NCBI GenBank assembly: GCA_910586435.1
Contig: CAJUGT010000095.1
Coordinates: 1-15,772 of the forward strand
Source: an uncultured Acetatifactor sp.
GTDB taxonomy: Bacteria; Bacillota; Clostridia; Lachnospirales; Lachnospiraceae
Direction: 5' to 3'
Length of the DNA stretch: 15,772 bases
Part shown: positions 1 to 7,890 of the stretch, one piece after another
Layout: each line of letters starts with the position of its first letter
How positions within the stretch are numbered: the stretch's first letter is position 1
The notes under the pieces: generated by a model
Seen by the model: the letters and a program-made list of their open reading frames with translations, nothing else
What the model was told of the DNA's origin: nothing
Databases searched by the model: none
Position numbers and translations under genes: made by a program

Positions 1-2
1 AC

Positions 3-68
3 ACAGAAGATACAAATATCTTGACGGTAAAGACTTGGAATGAAATAGAGCGGTTCATGGAGGGATAG
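3..68 (+). CDS. C-terminal tail of an unidentified gene entering from the left edge
   Basis: A reading frame is open from the window edge and ends at TAG 66-68, giving 21 residues that end in EIERFMEG. No start is visible, so this is either the last part of a gene that begins outside the window or a remnant. The next fragment lies in the same frame directly after the stop. The tail is too short to assign to a family. Confidence 0.35.
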   Translation, partial: TEDTNILTVKTWNEIERFMEG

Positions 69-263
69 TGTGCGCAGAGAACAGAAAATGTCGAGCTGCT
101 CTGGAGGATAGGCGAAATTGGTGAAGTGATTGATATTGTCAAAAAACACGGAGACATAAAGGCGTCCAGTGATGTTGAATTAAGAAAAGACCTTGTGGAA
201 GAGCATTCCTATGAGTGGCAGAATGGAAGATTTGTGTGTGAATGCGGAGATTTTTATCAATAG
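69..263 (+). pseudogene. Truncated MazG-like nucleotide pyrophosphohydrolase remnant
   Basis: The frame after the stop at 66-68 is open to TAG 261-263 (64 codons). It reads RTENVELLWRIGEIGEV, then IDIVKKHGD and ELRKDLVEE. This resembles the all-alpha MazG-like NTP pyrophosphatase fold, whose first metal motif is ExxE; here it would be EIGE. In the family, the segment after LxEE continues as an ExxD helix (typically ..EEMADV). Here it is replaced by HSYEWQNGRFVCECGDFYQ, so the second metal motif is missing. There is no ATG, GTG or TTG in the first part of the frame and no ribosome binding site. I read it as a broken gene truncated at both ends, possibly joined to another sequence by deletion. 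The family call rests on half a domain and is tentative. Confidence 0.4.
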
Positions 264-327
264 TAATTGGAATTTGGGAAGTTCTTGAGGAAAACGTTTG
301 ATGAGGGACCATTGATTTAGGAAAATG

Positions 328-376
328 TGAAAGGAATTTTGGGCGGACAGGGGATGTCAGCTTGAAATTCCTTTCA
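328..376. repeat. 12-bp perfect inverted repeat in the 264-500 intergenic region
   Basis: TGAAAGGAATTT (328-339) is repeated exactly inverted at 365-376, with a 25-nt loop that holds a small GACA/TGTC pair (346-349/355-358). No T-tract follows, so it is not a standard intrinsic terminator. It may be the 3' structure of the degraded upstream genes or an isolated palindrome. Apart from this and the hairpin at 462-484, I see no gene in 264-500. Confidence 0.5.
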
Positions 377-461
377 GTATTAAAAGCCTTAGAGCAGTGA
401 AATTAGCTCAAGGCGAGTATTTGCGCCAAATTTATGTGATAAAATGTAAAAGTTGTTTATC

Positions 462-484
462 GTTTTATTTTAACAAAATAAAAC
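462..484. promoter_or_regulatory. AT-rich hairpin directly before the lipoprotein ribosome binding site
   Basis: GTTTTATTTT (462-471) and AAAATAAAAC (475-484) are perfect inverted repeats with a 3-nt loop. They end immediately before the purine-rich ribosome binding site at about 485-494 (AAGGGGTAGG) of the gene starting at 501. As DNA it could be an operator; as RNA it would form a 10-bp A-U-rich stem next to the Shine-Dalgarno sequence. No confident -35/-10 pair was found upstream, so the transcription start is unknown. Confidence 0.5.
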
Positions 485-500
485 AAGGGGTAGGAACAAA

Positions 501-2543
501 ATGACAAATCATAAAAAGATATATGGAGGAATTCTGGTCTGTTTTTGTGTCATTCTGCTGGCAGGATGCGGAAAGGAAGCCCAGAGGGCCAGATGGCGGG
601 AGGGCTATGTGGCCATTCAAATGGAGGAGCAGGCGCTGTCCATTCCACAGAAGGAAGAAACGGGAAAAAACTGTCTGGTGCTCAGCAGGCAGTTTTTTCA
701 TGGGGAGGCGGTGCAAATCTGCGCCCTGGAAAAGGGCGGTTCCCTGGAGATTGGCTTATATAGGGAGGATGGGGGATGGGAGACACTGCTGGCCGACGCT
801 TCCTTAGAGTACAAAAATCGTTGGTACTTAGGGGAAAGGGGGGTTTGGTATATACTGGCAGGGGAGACAGTGATATGCCTGGAGGAGGGCAAGGAGACCC
901 GGCGCTGGGAGGCGGGAGCAAAAGTGATGAGCATATGTGAACTGTCGGAGGGGCAGGTGGTGGCGCTATTATATGAGAAGGATAAGGGCGCATGGCTGGC
1001 AAGTCCGGATTCGGCCACAGGGAAGATGGCCAGGTGGGGGAAGACAGAACTCTCGGATACTCCAAACCAGGTACTGGGGTCTGAGGAGGGATGTGTGCTG
1101 GTGATGGATGAAAGCGGTGTCTGGAAGGCAGCAGAGACCTGGGGAACCGCCGGGCAGGAGGGGAACAGGGAGTATTTGATGCCTTTTGGGACAGCCTATA
1201 AGCCGGGATATGGTGTGGAGGACTTTCAGGCACAGGAGGATGGAAAGATTGAGGTATTGCAAAAGAGCGGCGTATTGCAGAAGTTGGAATTGCGCAATCC
1301 AGAGCAGGTGGTGGTGGCCAGAATGTGGTCAGTCAATTCATGGATTCGGGAGTGTACTGTCCGTTTCAATCGGGAAAATGGTACTTACTATGTGATTTTG
1401 GAGGAGAGTGAGGACCCAAAGGACTGGTATGCTCTGGGAGAGTACAAAAGCCGTACCGCAGTGGGCATGGCCACAGGGACGGGGGCGGATATTATCTTCT
1501 CCGACGCAGTTGCCAATGTGGATGAGCTTATGGAAACAGGAGCCCTGGAGGATTTGAAACCTTATATGGAGCGTGACGGCATTCAGGAAGAGGAGTACTT
1601 TCCTGCGGCCTTTGGCTCATGGCGCAGGGAGGGCAGGATATATGGGGCCAATGTGGCCGAAGACATTGCCGGGCTTTGGATACGGGAAGAAGTATTTGGC
1701 GGAAAAGAACCGGGGATAGAGACCCTGGTGGATGCCATGCTGGCATATGAAGGGGAAAAGGCGGTATTCCGTCAGTATTGGGATGGGCAGTATATTTTGG
1801 AGTATTTCTTAAGCGGTTCAAAAGATCTGTGGGGCATGGTGGATTGGGAAGAGGGCAGCTGTGACTTTGAGGGAGGGCTTTTTGCGCGGATGCTGGAGGC
1901 GGCAAAGCGTTACGCAGATGACGAAACAGGGACATATCCTGTCTTGGCGGAGGACCTTCTGTATTTGAGCGATATATATAATTACAGCGCAAAAATGAGC
2001 AGCGACCGGATGGCGGCGGAGGGAAAACTTCCGGTGGGATATTTCTTTGATGATGGGTGCCATATGCTGGTAGCGGAGGGAAACAGCAGGATAATGTGTA
2101 TCAGTGCCACCGCCGCCAACAAAGAAGGGGCTTGGGCCTTTATCCGGTATATGCTCTCGGAAGAGGCGCAGCTGGACTATAAGAATAATATTGGTTATCC
2201 GGTCCACAGAGGGGCTTTTGATCAGGTAATGGCCCGCATTATGGAGCAGGGGCCCATAGTAGAGAATCCAAATGGAAAGGGAATAACATATTATGGGGAC
2301 GGGACGTACCGGGAGATGGGGAGGGAGGCATACATAGCCCTGTTTACCCCAACGAAGGAGGCGGTGGAGGAAATCAGAACAATGTTGGAAGAAGCGAAAC
2401 CCATGCCCCTTCGGACGGCTCCCCTTGTGCGTATTATCCTGGAAGAAACAGAGGCGTATTTTGTGGGGGATAAAAAAGAGGAGGAGGTAATCAGGGCTGT
2501 GGAGAATCGAGTGCGGCTGTACCTGGATGAGCATGGAAATTAG
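501..2543 (+). CDS. Lipoprotein with C-terminal extracellular solute-binding domain
   Basis: The product has 680 residues. It begins with a lipoprotein signal: KK, a hydrophobic stretch, and the lipobox L-A-G-C with Cys23 as the lipidation site, so it should be anchored outside the membrane. Residues of about 50-265 are rich in short beta strands with repeated W and G (EGGSLEIGLYREDGGWETL-type units), which suggests a propeller-like region. From about residue 270 the protein resembles family 1 extracellular solute-binding proteins of sugar ABC importers: TGTGADIIFSD, a LEDLKPYMERDG segment, then GRIYGANV and a C-terminal KEGAWAFIRYMLSEEAQ. Typical binding proteins have 400-450 residues, so the N-terminal half is an extra module. 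Start ATG 501 has the AAGGGGTAGG site 6 bases upstream. No permease or ATPase gene lies nearby, so it may work with permeases encoded elsewhere or as a sensor. The ligand is unknown; the facing GH2 gene makes a carbohydrate plausible. Confidence 0.8.
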   Translation: MTNHKKIYGGILVCFCVILLAGCGKEAQRARWREGYVAIQMEEQALSIPQKEETGKNCLVLSRQFFHGEAVQICALEKGGSLEIGLYREDGGWETLLADASLEYKNRWYLGERGVWYILAGETVICLEEGKETRRWEAGAKVMSICELSEGQVVALLYEKDKGAWLASPDSATGKMARWGKTELSDTPNQVLGSEEGCVLVMDESGVWKAAETWGTAGQEGNREYLMPFGTAYKPGYGVEDFQAQEDGKIEVLQKSGVLQKLELRNPEQVVVARMWSVNSWIRECTVRFNRENGTYYVILEESEDPKDWYALGEYKSRTAVGMATGTGADIIFSDAVANVDELMETGALEDLKPYMERDGIQEEEYFPAAFGSWRREGRIYGANVAEDIAGLWIREEVFGGKEPGIETLVDAMLAYEGEKAVFRQYWDGQYILEYFLSGSKDLWGMVDWEEGSCDFEGGLFARMLEAAKRYADDETGTYPVLAEDLLYLSDIYNYSAKMSSDRMAAEGKLPVGYFFDDGCHMLVAEGNSRIMCISATAANKEGAWAFIRYMLSEEAQLDYKNNIGYPVHRGAFDQVMARIMEQGPIVENPNGKGITYYGDGTYREMGREAYIALFTPTKEAVEEIRTMLEEAKPMPLRTAPLVRIILEETEAYFVGDKKEEEVIRAVENRVRLYLDEHGN

Positions 2544-2547
2544 CTGG

Positions 2548-2593
2548 TTTCGCCCCTGGTTTGAAGGCACGTTTTTTCAGACCAGGGGCGGAA
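2548..2593. terminator. Shared hairpin between convergent lipoprotein and GH2 genes
   Basis: CGCCCCTGGT (2551-2560) pairs with ACCAGGGGCG (2581-2590). The stem extends with wobble pairs on both sides and the loop contains TTTTTT. It fills most of the 54-bp gap between the two stop codons. T-richness on the plus side is modest (TTTATTTT from 2598), so it is a plausible but imperfect bidirectional terminator. Confidence 0.6.
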
Positions 2594-2597
2594 TCAT

Positions 2598-5048
2598 TTA
2601 TTTTCGTATTTTGCTTAACTCGGAATTGATAATCTGCATGGCATTTTCCGGTATTTTTCTGCCGGAATCTACGTTTTCTGTATCGCTTTCGCCGCTCATG
2701 CCGCCCATCATTCCGGACAGTTCGTACAATGTCTTATCTCCCATCATGGCCAGCATGGATTTCTTTATTTTCATGCCTGTCATGGAATACATGGCGCCTG
2801 CCAGAATGCGGAAGGCTTCCTCATTGGCGCAGATGGCGTTTATCTTGTCGTGTACGGAGTAATGCTCTTCGGAATATTCCATGGGGGCGTCGCTGGCCAC
2901 GGTTTCTACGGTCTCAAACCAGTTGGCCACACCATCGCCGTCGTCTTCTTCCTGGGGCAGAGTGTAAATATCCGGTTTTTTGGCCACTTTTTCCAGAGTA
3001 ATGGTATCCCTCACAGGAGTATGGGGCAGGAAGAGCCATGCGTCGGCCAGGGCAGGTGAATTCCCGGCTTCGGCGGTCAAATAGGTGAAGCCTTCGCCTA
3101 AGGGGACATGTTCAAAGACAAATATCTTATCTCCATATTTGGTTTGAAAAGGCGCTCCGTTTACATACAATGTCACCTGGGAGAGATTGGAATAGGCTTT
3201 TATGGCAGTGTATTCCCCTGTCCGGCAGGCGTATCTCCTGCCGCAGAGGTGTACAAAAGGTTCTCTGCTCCAATAGGCTTTATAAATATAGAAGGCATCT
3301 TTTTTGATTTTGCGGTCCATGGTCACAAGGCCCTTATTATTGCGTCCCGCTGTGCCGCCTTCGTTCCTGGCAGCGCATCCGAAGTCGAACATATTCCACA
3401 CATGGGTTGACCAGAGATAGGGGCGTTCCATAAGGATTTTTGCCATGTGTTCGTGGTACTCTGCCTGGTAGGCCTCGGAATAATCCCGGCATTTGGGGTC
3501 ATCCGGCTGATAGGTGATAATGCCTTCCGCCCCATACTCGGACAATCCAAGGCAGAGGTCAGGATGTGTTTCATGAAAATGATCCAGCCATTTTTCATTC
3601 TTGTCATAGGAACCTCCATACCAGCCGAAGTAGTGATTGTAACTTTCCACATCGGTGATGCCATGGAGAGCGCTGTCCATGCTGAGCATACTTACATGGG
3701 CAATGGTGGTAAGGCGGCTGGGGTCCAGCTTTTTCACCAGGTCGTTGAGGTCTTTGTGGTTCTCCACCAGGCCGGGCTTTTCACCGGCAATGGTGATTTC
3801 GTTGGATATGCCCCAGAAGCAGATGGAGGGATGGTTGTAATTCTGGTAAATCAAGTCTTCCATTTGAAGGCGGCAGTTGTCATGGGCTGCGGGGTCGTCG
3901 CTCTGGCAGCTGATATAGGGGATTTCCGCCCATACAATAAAACCATATTCGTCACAGGCGTCATAGAAATCTCTGCTGTGCTGATAGTGGGCCAATCGCA
4001 CGGTGTTGGCCCCAATTTCATAAATCAGGGCAGCGTCTTCATAATGTTCCTTTTTTGTCAGGGCATTGCCCATGTAAAGTCTGTCCTGATGGCGGGATAC
4101 GCCTCGAAGCATCATGGGTTTTCCGTTGAGGAAGAATCCCTGATCCGGATCAACATAGAAGGAGCGTATGCCAAAACGGCTGCTGATATCATCCACCGTT
4201 TCATTGCGATAGATAAGGCTTGCGGTACAGGTGTAGAGATAGGGGTCTTCCACACCCTGCCACAGATGGGGGGAGGAAAGCAGAATATCGGCCTTGGGGT
4301 CCTCGCTGGGGCGCCAGGCTTCGGCCACCTCTCTGCCGTCGGCATCGGTGATAAGATAACGGACGGTGAAGTCGGGAGAGGGATTCACCACCCAGGAATT
4401 TATATGAAGTATGGCTGTTTGCGCTGGGGCCGTTCCATGGCAGCAGGAGGGCTGCACACAATTGTGGGAGGGTTTGCCGTGAGAGTTGATTTTTGAATTT
4501 TTCATGGCCATACTTTCAGCGCCTGGAAGCTCCGGCGTAATAGCCAGCCCGGGAGCGCCGTGAAAGCAGACATCAAAATGAGTCCCGGAAAGTATCAGTA
4601 AATTGACTCCTCTGTACAGACCTCCATAAAAAGTAAAATCAGCCATTTGAGGATAGATGTGGCTGTGTTTGCCGTTATCGGCCAGGATTGTTATGGTGTT
4701 TGGAGTTGGTTCCATGGGAAGTCCATTTTCGTCCGTGCAGGGATGCAGGAAATCCGTAATGTCAATCACAAAGGAGGAGTAGCCCCCGTCGTGGCTGCCG
4801 GCTTCTTTGTCGTTGACAAAGACCTTGCCCCCCAGGGCCAGAGCCAGTACTTCCAGGAAGACGCGCTGACCTTCTCTGAGCCTGGGAGTGGCAAGCTGAT
4901 TCATGTAACAGCATTGTCCCCGGTGGTATTCGCCTTTGCCGTCCATACCGTCCACTGCGTTCCAGGTGTGGGGAAGCGTCACAGGTTCCCAGTTGATATT
5001 ATCTTTCGTAAAGTTCCAATTATCGTTAAAAGGAATGACTTTTCTCAT
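2598..5048 (-). CDS. Glycoside hydrolase family 2 (beta-galactosidase/beta-glucuronidase type)
   Basis: The 816-residue protein has the GH2 layout: a sugar-binding jelly-roll domain (about 10-160, with LPHTWN and a YGGLYRGV segment), an immunoglobulin-like domain (about 210-295), and a TIM-barrel catalytic domain (about 300-595). The expected catalytic residues are present: Glu417 in NHPSICFWGISNE as acid/base and Glu504 in LSEYGAEG as nucleophile. The barrel closes with NKGLVTMDRKIKKDAF before AYW. There is no signal peptide, so it probably acts in the cytoplasm on imported oligosaccharides. Start ATG 5048 has AGAGAGG five bases upstream on the minus strand. Two oddities: residues 178-210 between the first two domains form a Ser/His/Cys-rich insertion, and the last ~95 residues are a helical, Met-rich tail beyond the core domains. 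GH2 members act on beta-galactosides, glucuronides or mannosides; sequence reading does not settle the substrate. It faces a solute-binding lipoprotein gene. Confidence 0.9.
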   Translation of the reverse strand: MRKVIPFNDNWNFTKDNINWEPVTLPHTWNAVDGMDGKGEYHRGQCCYMNQLATPRLREGQRVFLEVLALALGGKVFVNDKEAGSHDGGYSSFVIDITDFLHPCTDENGLPMEPTPNTITILADNGKHSHIYPQMADFTFYGGLYRGVNLLILSGTHFDVCFHGAPGLAITPELPGAESMAMKNSKINSHGKPSHNCVQPSCCHGTAPAQTAILHINSWVVNPSPDFTVRYLITDADGREVAEAWRPSEDPKADILLSSPHLWQGVEDPYLYTCTASLIYRNETVDDISSRFGIRSFYVDPDQGFFLNGKPMMLRGVSRHQDRLYMGNALTKKEHYEDAALIYEIGANTVRLAHYQHSRDFYDACDEYGFIVWAEIPYISCQSDDPAAHDNCRLQMEDLIYQNYNHPSICFWGISNEITIAGEKPGLVENHKDLNDLVKKLDPSRLTTIAHVSMLSMDSALHGITDVESYNHYFGWYGGSYDKNEKWLDHFHETHPDLCLGLSEYGAEGIITYQPDDPKCRDYSEAYQAEYHEHMAKILMERPYLWSTHVWNMFDFGCAARNEGGTAGRNNKGLVTMDRKIKKDAFYIYKAYWSREPFVHLCGRRYACRTGEYTAIKAYSNLSQVTLYVNGAPFQTKYGDKIFVFEHVPLGEGFTYLTAEAGNSPALADAWLFLPHTPVRDTITLEKVAKKPDIYTLPQEEDDGDGVANWFETVETVASDAPMEYSEEHYSVHDKINAICANEEAFRILAGAMYSMTGMKIKKSMLAMMGDKTLYELSGMMGGMSGESDTENVDSGRKIPENAMQIINSELSKIRK

Positions 5049-5103
5049 CTTAACCTCTCTTTCGCACAGGGATGTCTGCGCATAAGGTGTATTATTTTCG
5101 CAG

Positions 5104-5140
5104 GCAAACAGCCAAGTGGCTGTTTGCAGCGGGCACTTGG
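5104..5140. promoter_or_regulatory. Two mutually exclusive hairpins in the GH2/trpS divergent region
   Basis: GCAAACAGCC (5104-5113) and GGCTGTTTGC (5118-5127) are a perfect 10-bp inverted repeat with a 4-nt loop. Overlapping it, CCAAGTG (5112-5118) can instead pair with CACTTGG (5134-5140). On the minus strand these lie upstream of the GH2 start, where they could act as an operator or a leader switch. A weak minus-strand promoter candidate overlaps the site, so I do not assert one. The remainder of 5049-5380 holds the trpS promoter and its leader. Confidence 0.45.
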
Positions 5141-5197
5141 ATTAGGATGTACAGAAAAACAGCAATTTATCCAAAAAACATCAAATAAAAATGTATC

Positions 5198-5226
5198 TTG
5201 CAATCCAAAACGGCGTATGCTATAAT
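5198..5226 (+). promoter_or_regulatory. Sigma-A type promoter for trpS
   Basis: TTGCAA (5198-5203) and TATAAT (5221-5226) are separated by 17 bases, and TG precedes the -10 element (extended -10). Transcription would start near 5233, leaving a leader of about 150 nt before trpS. That leader contains a small CATAG/CTATG hairpin but no T-box sequence (no AGGGTGG-like motif), so T-box control is not supported. Confidence 0.8.
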
Positions 5227-5380
5227 GCTGCTTGATTCATTGTCTGACCATTTGCGTACATAGCGGGCTATGCTTCGTTTTTCGTAAAAGAGGCTTATGG
5301 GGCAGAAGGCAATATGGCAGGAAATCGCCGAAGGGCCATTGGTACCATTGTTGTACTGAGCAGGGAGGAGATAAGGAAGC

Positions 5381-6478
5381 ATGGAATTAAAAGAAGAAAA
5401 GGTGATTCTAACCGGAGACAGGCCAACGGGAAGGCTGCATGTGGGGCATTACGCAGGCTCTCTGCGCCAGCGTGTGGCATTACAGGATTCCGGGGAATAC
5501 GATAAGATTTTCATCATGATAGCGGATGCCCAGGCGCTGACGGACAATATAGAGAATCCTGAGAAGGTCAGACAGAATATTATTGAAGTGGCGTTGGATT
5601 ATATGTCCTGCGGTCTGGATCCCGCAAAATCCACACTGTTGATTCAGTCCCAGATTCCGGAGCTGTGTGAGCTGACATTTTATTATATGGATCTGGTCAC
5701 TGTGGCAAGGCTGCAAAGGAATCCTACGGTAAAAAGTGAGATTCAGATGCGTAATTTCGAGGCCAGTATCCCTGTGGGATTTTTCACGTACCCCATCAGC
5801 CAGGCGGCGGATATTACGGCATTCAAGGCAACCACCGTGCCGGTGGGAGATGACCAGCTTCCTATGATTGAGCAGACCAGAGAAATTGTGCATAAATTTA
5901 ACACGGTGTATGCGCCTGTGTTGGTGGAGCCCACCGCCATTTTACCGAAAGATGAGGCAAGCAAGAGATTGCCGGGCATTGACGGTAAGGCGAAAATGAG
6001 CAAATCACTGGGCAACGGTATCTATCTGGCAGATACTGCGGACGAAGTACGTGCCAAAATCAGAAATATGTTCACGGACCCGCTGCATCTGAAGGTCAGC
6101 GATCCCGGTCATTTGGAAGGAAATACTGTGTTTATCTATCTGGACGCGTTTTGCAGACCGGAACATTTTGGAAGATACCTGCCGGAATATGATAATCTGG
6201 ATGAGCTGAAGGCGCATTATCAGCGAGGCGGATTGGGGGACATTAAAGTAAAGAAATTCCTGGAAAATATTATGCAGGAGACACTGGAACCCATACGCAG
6301 CCGCAGGAAAGAATTGGAGAAGGATATTCCGGCCGTGTATGAAGTGTTGAAGAAGGGAAGCGAGGCTGCCAGAGAAGTGGCGGCGCAGACTTTGTCGGAA
6401 GTAAAGAGCGCTATGAAGATTAATTATTTTGACGATGCGGAATTCATCCGTGAGCAGAGCGAGAAATATGAAGCCTGA
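5381..6478 (+). CDS. trpS: Tryptophanyl-tRNA synthetase
   Basis: The 365-residue protein is a class I aminoacyl-tRNA synthetase that charges tRNA-Trp. It shows TGRLHVGHYAGSL, whose HVGH (20-23) is the HIGH motif, and GKAKMSKSLGN, whose KMSKS (205-209) is the second signature loop. VPVGDDQLPMIEQTREI is the tryptophan/adenylate-pocket segment typical of TrpS. The length is slightly above the usual 330-345 residues. Start ATG 5381 follows GGGAGGAGATAAGGAAGC. It is transcribed from the promoter at 5198-5226 and stops before the terminator at 6568. No trp biosynthesis genes are adjacent. No essential motif appears damaged. Confidence 0.95.
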   Translation: MELKEEKVILTGDRPTGRLHVGHYAGSLRQRVALQDSGEYDKIFIMIADAQALTDNIENPEKVRQNIIEVALDYMSCGLDPAKSTLLIQSQIPELCELTFYYMDLVTVARLQRNPTVKSEIQMRNFEASIPVGFFTYPISQAADITAFKATTVPVGDDQLPMIEQTREIVHKFNTVYAPVLVEPTAILPKDEASKRLPGIDGKAKMSKSLGNGIYLADTADEVRAKIRNMFTDPLHLKVSDPGHLEGNTVFIYLDAFCRPEHFGRYLPEYDNLDELKAHYQRGGLGDIKVKKFLENIMQETLEPIRSRRKELEKDIPAVYEVLKKGSEAAREVAAQTLSEVKSAMKINYFDDAEFIREQSEKYEA

Positions 6479-6567
6479 CAGGCTGACGTTTTTTGTGCTG
6501 TATTGGCTGTTGCAGGTGGGTGAAGCAAAAGGAATCAGGGTATAGTTTCTGGAAGGAAGGATATAAT

Positions 6568-6607
6568 AGGGATTGCACACTTTCGTAGCAAAGTGGCAGT
6601 CCCTTTT
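6568..6607 (+). terminator. Intrinsic terminator after trpS
   Basis: AGGGA (6568-6572) pairs with TCCCT (6600-6604), continuing with TGC/GCA and CACTTT/AAAGTG around a CGTAGC loop with one bulged A, followed by TTTT. It lies 90 bases past the trpS stop and separates trpS from spoVAD. Confidence 0.75.
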
Positions 6608-6677
6608 ATTGTGCGGAAAAGTGTTGGCGCAAACTGTGTTAAAGCACACTGCGGAACTGTATTAGTTGGAGGAAAAT

Positions 6678-7706
6678 ATGAGTCAGAAGTTAGGAAAGGC
6701 AAGTATGAGACCGGAACATCCGGTATACATTTTAAATAGTGCCAGTGTGGTAGGTACCAAAGAGGGGCAGGGGCCTTTGGGATTACTGTTTGATAAAGTG
6801 GGAGAAGAGGATATGTTCGGCTGCGAAACCTGGGAAGACGCGGAAAGTACTCTGCAAAAGGACGCCGTGGGTCTTGCGCTGAATAAAGCAGGGATTAACC
6901 CTGAGGATATTTCTTTTATACTGGCAGGTGATTTGCTGGGACAATCCATAGCCACTTCTTTTGGCATCTCATCTTATCAGATTCCCCTGTTGGGCGTATA
7001 TGGCGCATGTTCTACCTGCGGAGAGTCTCTGATACTGGGGGCAATGAGCATTGCGGGCGGATTTGCTGACAAAGTGGTCTGTGTCACATCCAGTCATTTT
7101 GCCAGCGCAGAAAAGGAATTCCGATTTCCGCTGGAATATGGCAACCAGAGGCCACTCTCGGCCACATGGACCGTGACGGGAAGCGGCGCCTTTATACTGT
7201 CCGGGGAATCTGCCGCGGGAAAAGGAAAGCCAAGAGCCTGCATTACCGGTATGACTGTGGGGAAGATTGTGGATTATGGGCTGAAAGATTCCATGAATAT
7301 GGGGGCTTGTATGGCGCCTGCTGCGGCTTCCACTTTGGAAGCACATTTTACGGATTTTGGGTGTCAGCCGGACCAGTATGACAAAATTATCACCGGGGAT
7401 CTGGGAAAAGTGGGACAAAGAGTACTGATAGATTTGCTGAGGGACAAAGGGTATGACATATCAGAGCAGCATATGGACTGTGGCATTGAAATATTTGACG
7501 CGGACTCACAGGATACCCATGCGGGAGGAAGCGGTTGCGGGTGCAGCGCAGTCACCCTGTCTGCCTACATTTTAAAGCAGCTGGAAGAAAATAATTGGAA
7601 AAAGGTTCTGTTCATGCCCACGGGGGCATTGCTGAGCAAGACAAGCTTTAATGAGGGTAAAAGCGTGCCGGGGATAGCCCATGGGCTGGTGATAGAGGCG
7701 TTATAG
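6678..7706 (+). CDS. spoVAD: Stage V sporulation protein AD
   Basis: The 342-residue protein has the thiolase-like fold of SpoVAD, which binds dipicolinic acid for uptake into the developing spore as part of the SpoVA apparatus. Family-typical segments include VYILNSASVVGTKEGQGPLG, FILAGDLLGQ, LLGVYGACSTCGES (Cys111 aligns with the thiolase nucleophile position), ATWTVTGSGAFILS, and GGSGCGCSA near the C-terminus. The length matches the usual ~338 residues. I chose ATG 6678 over the upstream TTG at 6666 because GGAGG (668-672 of this kilobase block, i.e. 6668-6672) sits five bases before it. In most spore formers spoVAD lies in a spoVAC-AD-AE run. Here it stands alone between two terminators, so its partners must be elsewhere. 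I found no convincing sigma-G promoter. Confidence 0.93.
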   Translation: MSQKLGKASMRPEHPVYILNSASVVGTKEGQGPLGLLFDKVGEEDMFGCETWEDAESTLQKDAVGLALNKAGINPEDISFILAGDLLGQSIATSFGISSYQIPLLGVYGACSTCGESLILGAMSIAGGFADKVVCVTSSHFASAEKEFRFPLEYGNQRPLSATWTVTGSGAFILSGESAAGKGKPRACITGMTVGKIVDYGLKDSMNMGACMAPAAASTLEAHFTDFGCQPDQYDKIITGDLGKVGQRVLIDLLRDKGYDISEQHMDCGIEIFDADSQDTHAGGSGCGCSAVTLSAYILKQLEENNWKKVLFMPTGALLSKTSFNEGKSVPGIAHGLVIEAL

Positions 7707-7719
7707 AATATTATTCATG

Positions 7720-7765
7720 TCGGCGGACAAGCCAGGGAGCAGCTTGTCTGCCGATAATTTTTTTT
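7720..7765 (+). terminator. Strong intrinsic terminator after spoVAD
   Basis: A 13-bp stem (7720-7732 with 7742-7754, one G-T wobble) closes a 9-nt loop and is followed by TAA and eight T (7758-7765). It starts 13 bases past the spoVAD stop, so spoVAD is probably a single-gene unit on this side. Confidence 0.9.
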
Positions 7766-7852
7766 GTGGATATGTGTTTTACAAAAAAATGTTGGAAATA
7801 TCTGTGTTTTATTTGCTATTTATAGCAGATTAAACAATTTTTCATTTTCCTC

Positions 7853-7881
7853 TTGTATATTGGCAAATCTTATAGTATGAT
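7853..7881 (+). promoter_or_regulatory. Promoter for the aminotransferase-nudF-spoIIM cluster
   Basis: TTGTAT (7853-7858) and TATGAT (7876-7881) are 17 bases apart in an AT-rich stretch. Transcription would begin near 7888, about 155 bases before the aminotransferase start. The rest of 7766-8044 is AT-rich leader with a 9-bp palindrome upstream (7811-7830) and the inverted repeat at 7891-7920. Confidence 0.6.
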
Positions 7882-7890
7882 AATCAAAGC

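Noticed and set aside
3447..4496. 349-codon open frame on the plus strand
   Set aside because: It lies antisense inside the intact GH2 gene, whose protein has full catalytic motifs. The frame is a shadow of GH2 codon usage and has no family resemblance.
5233..5380. T-box leader for trpS
   Set aside because: The leader has no T-box sequence or antiterminator/terminator pair, only a short hairpin.
6635..6664. Sigma-G promoter for spoVAD (TGTGTT, 17 bases, TGTATTA)
   Set aside because: The match is poor at the -35 element and the transcript would begin at the ribosome binding site.
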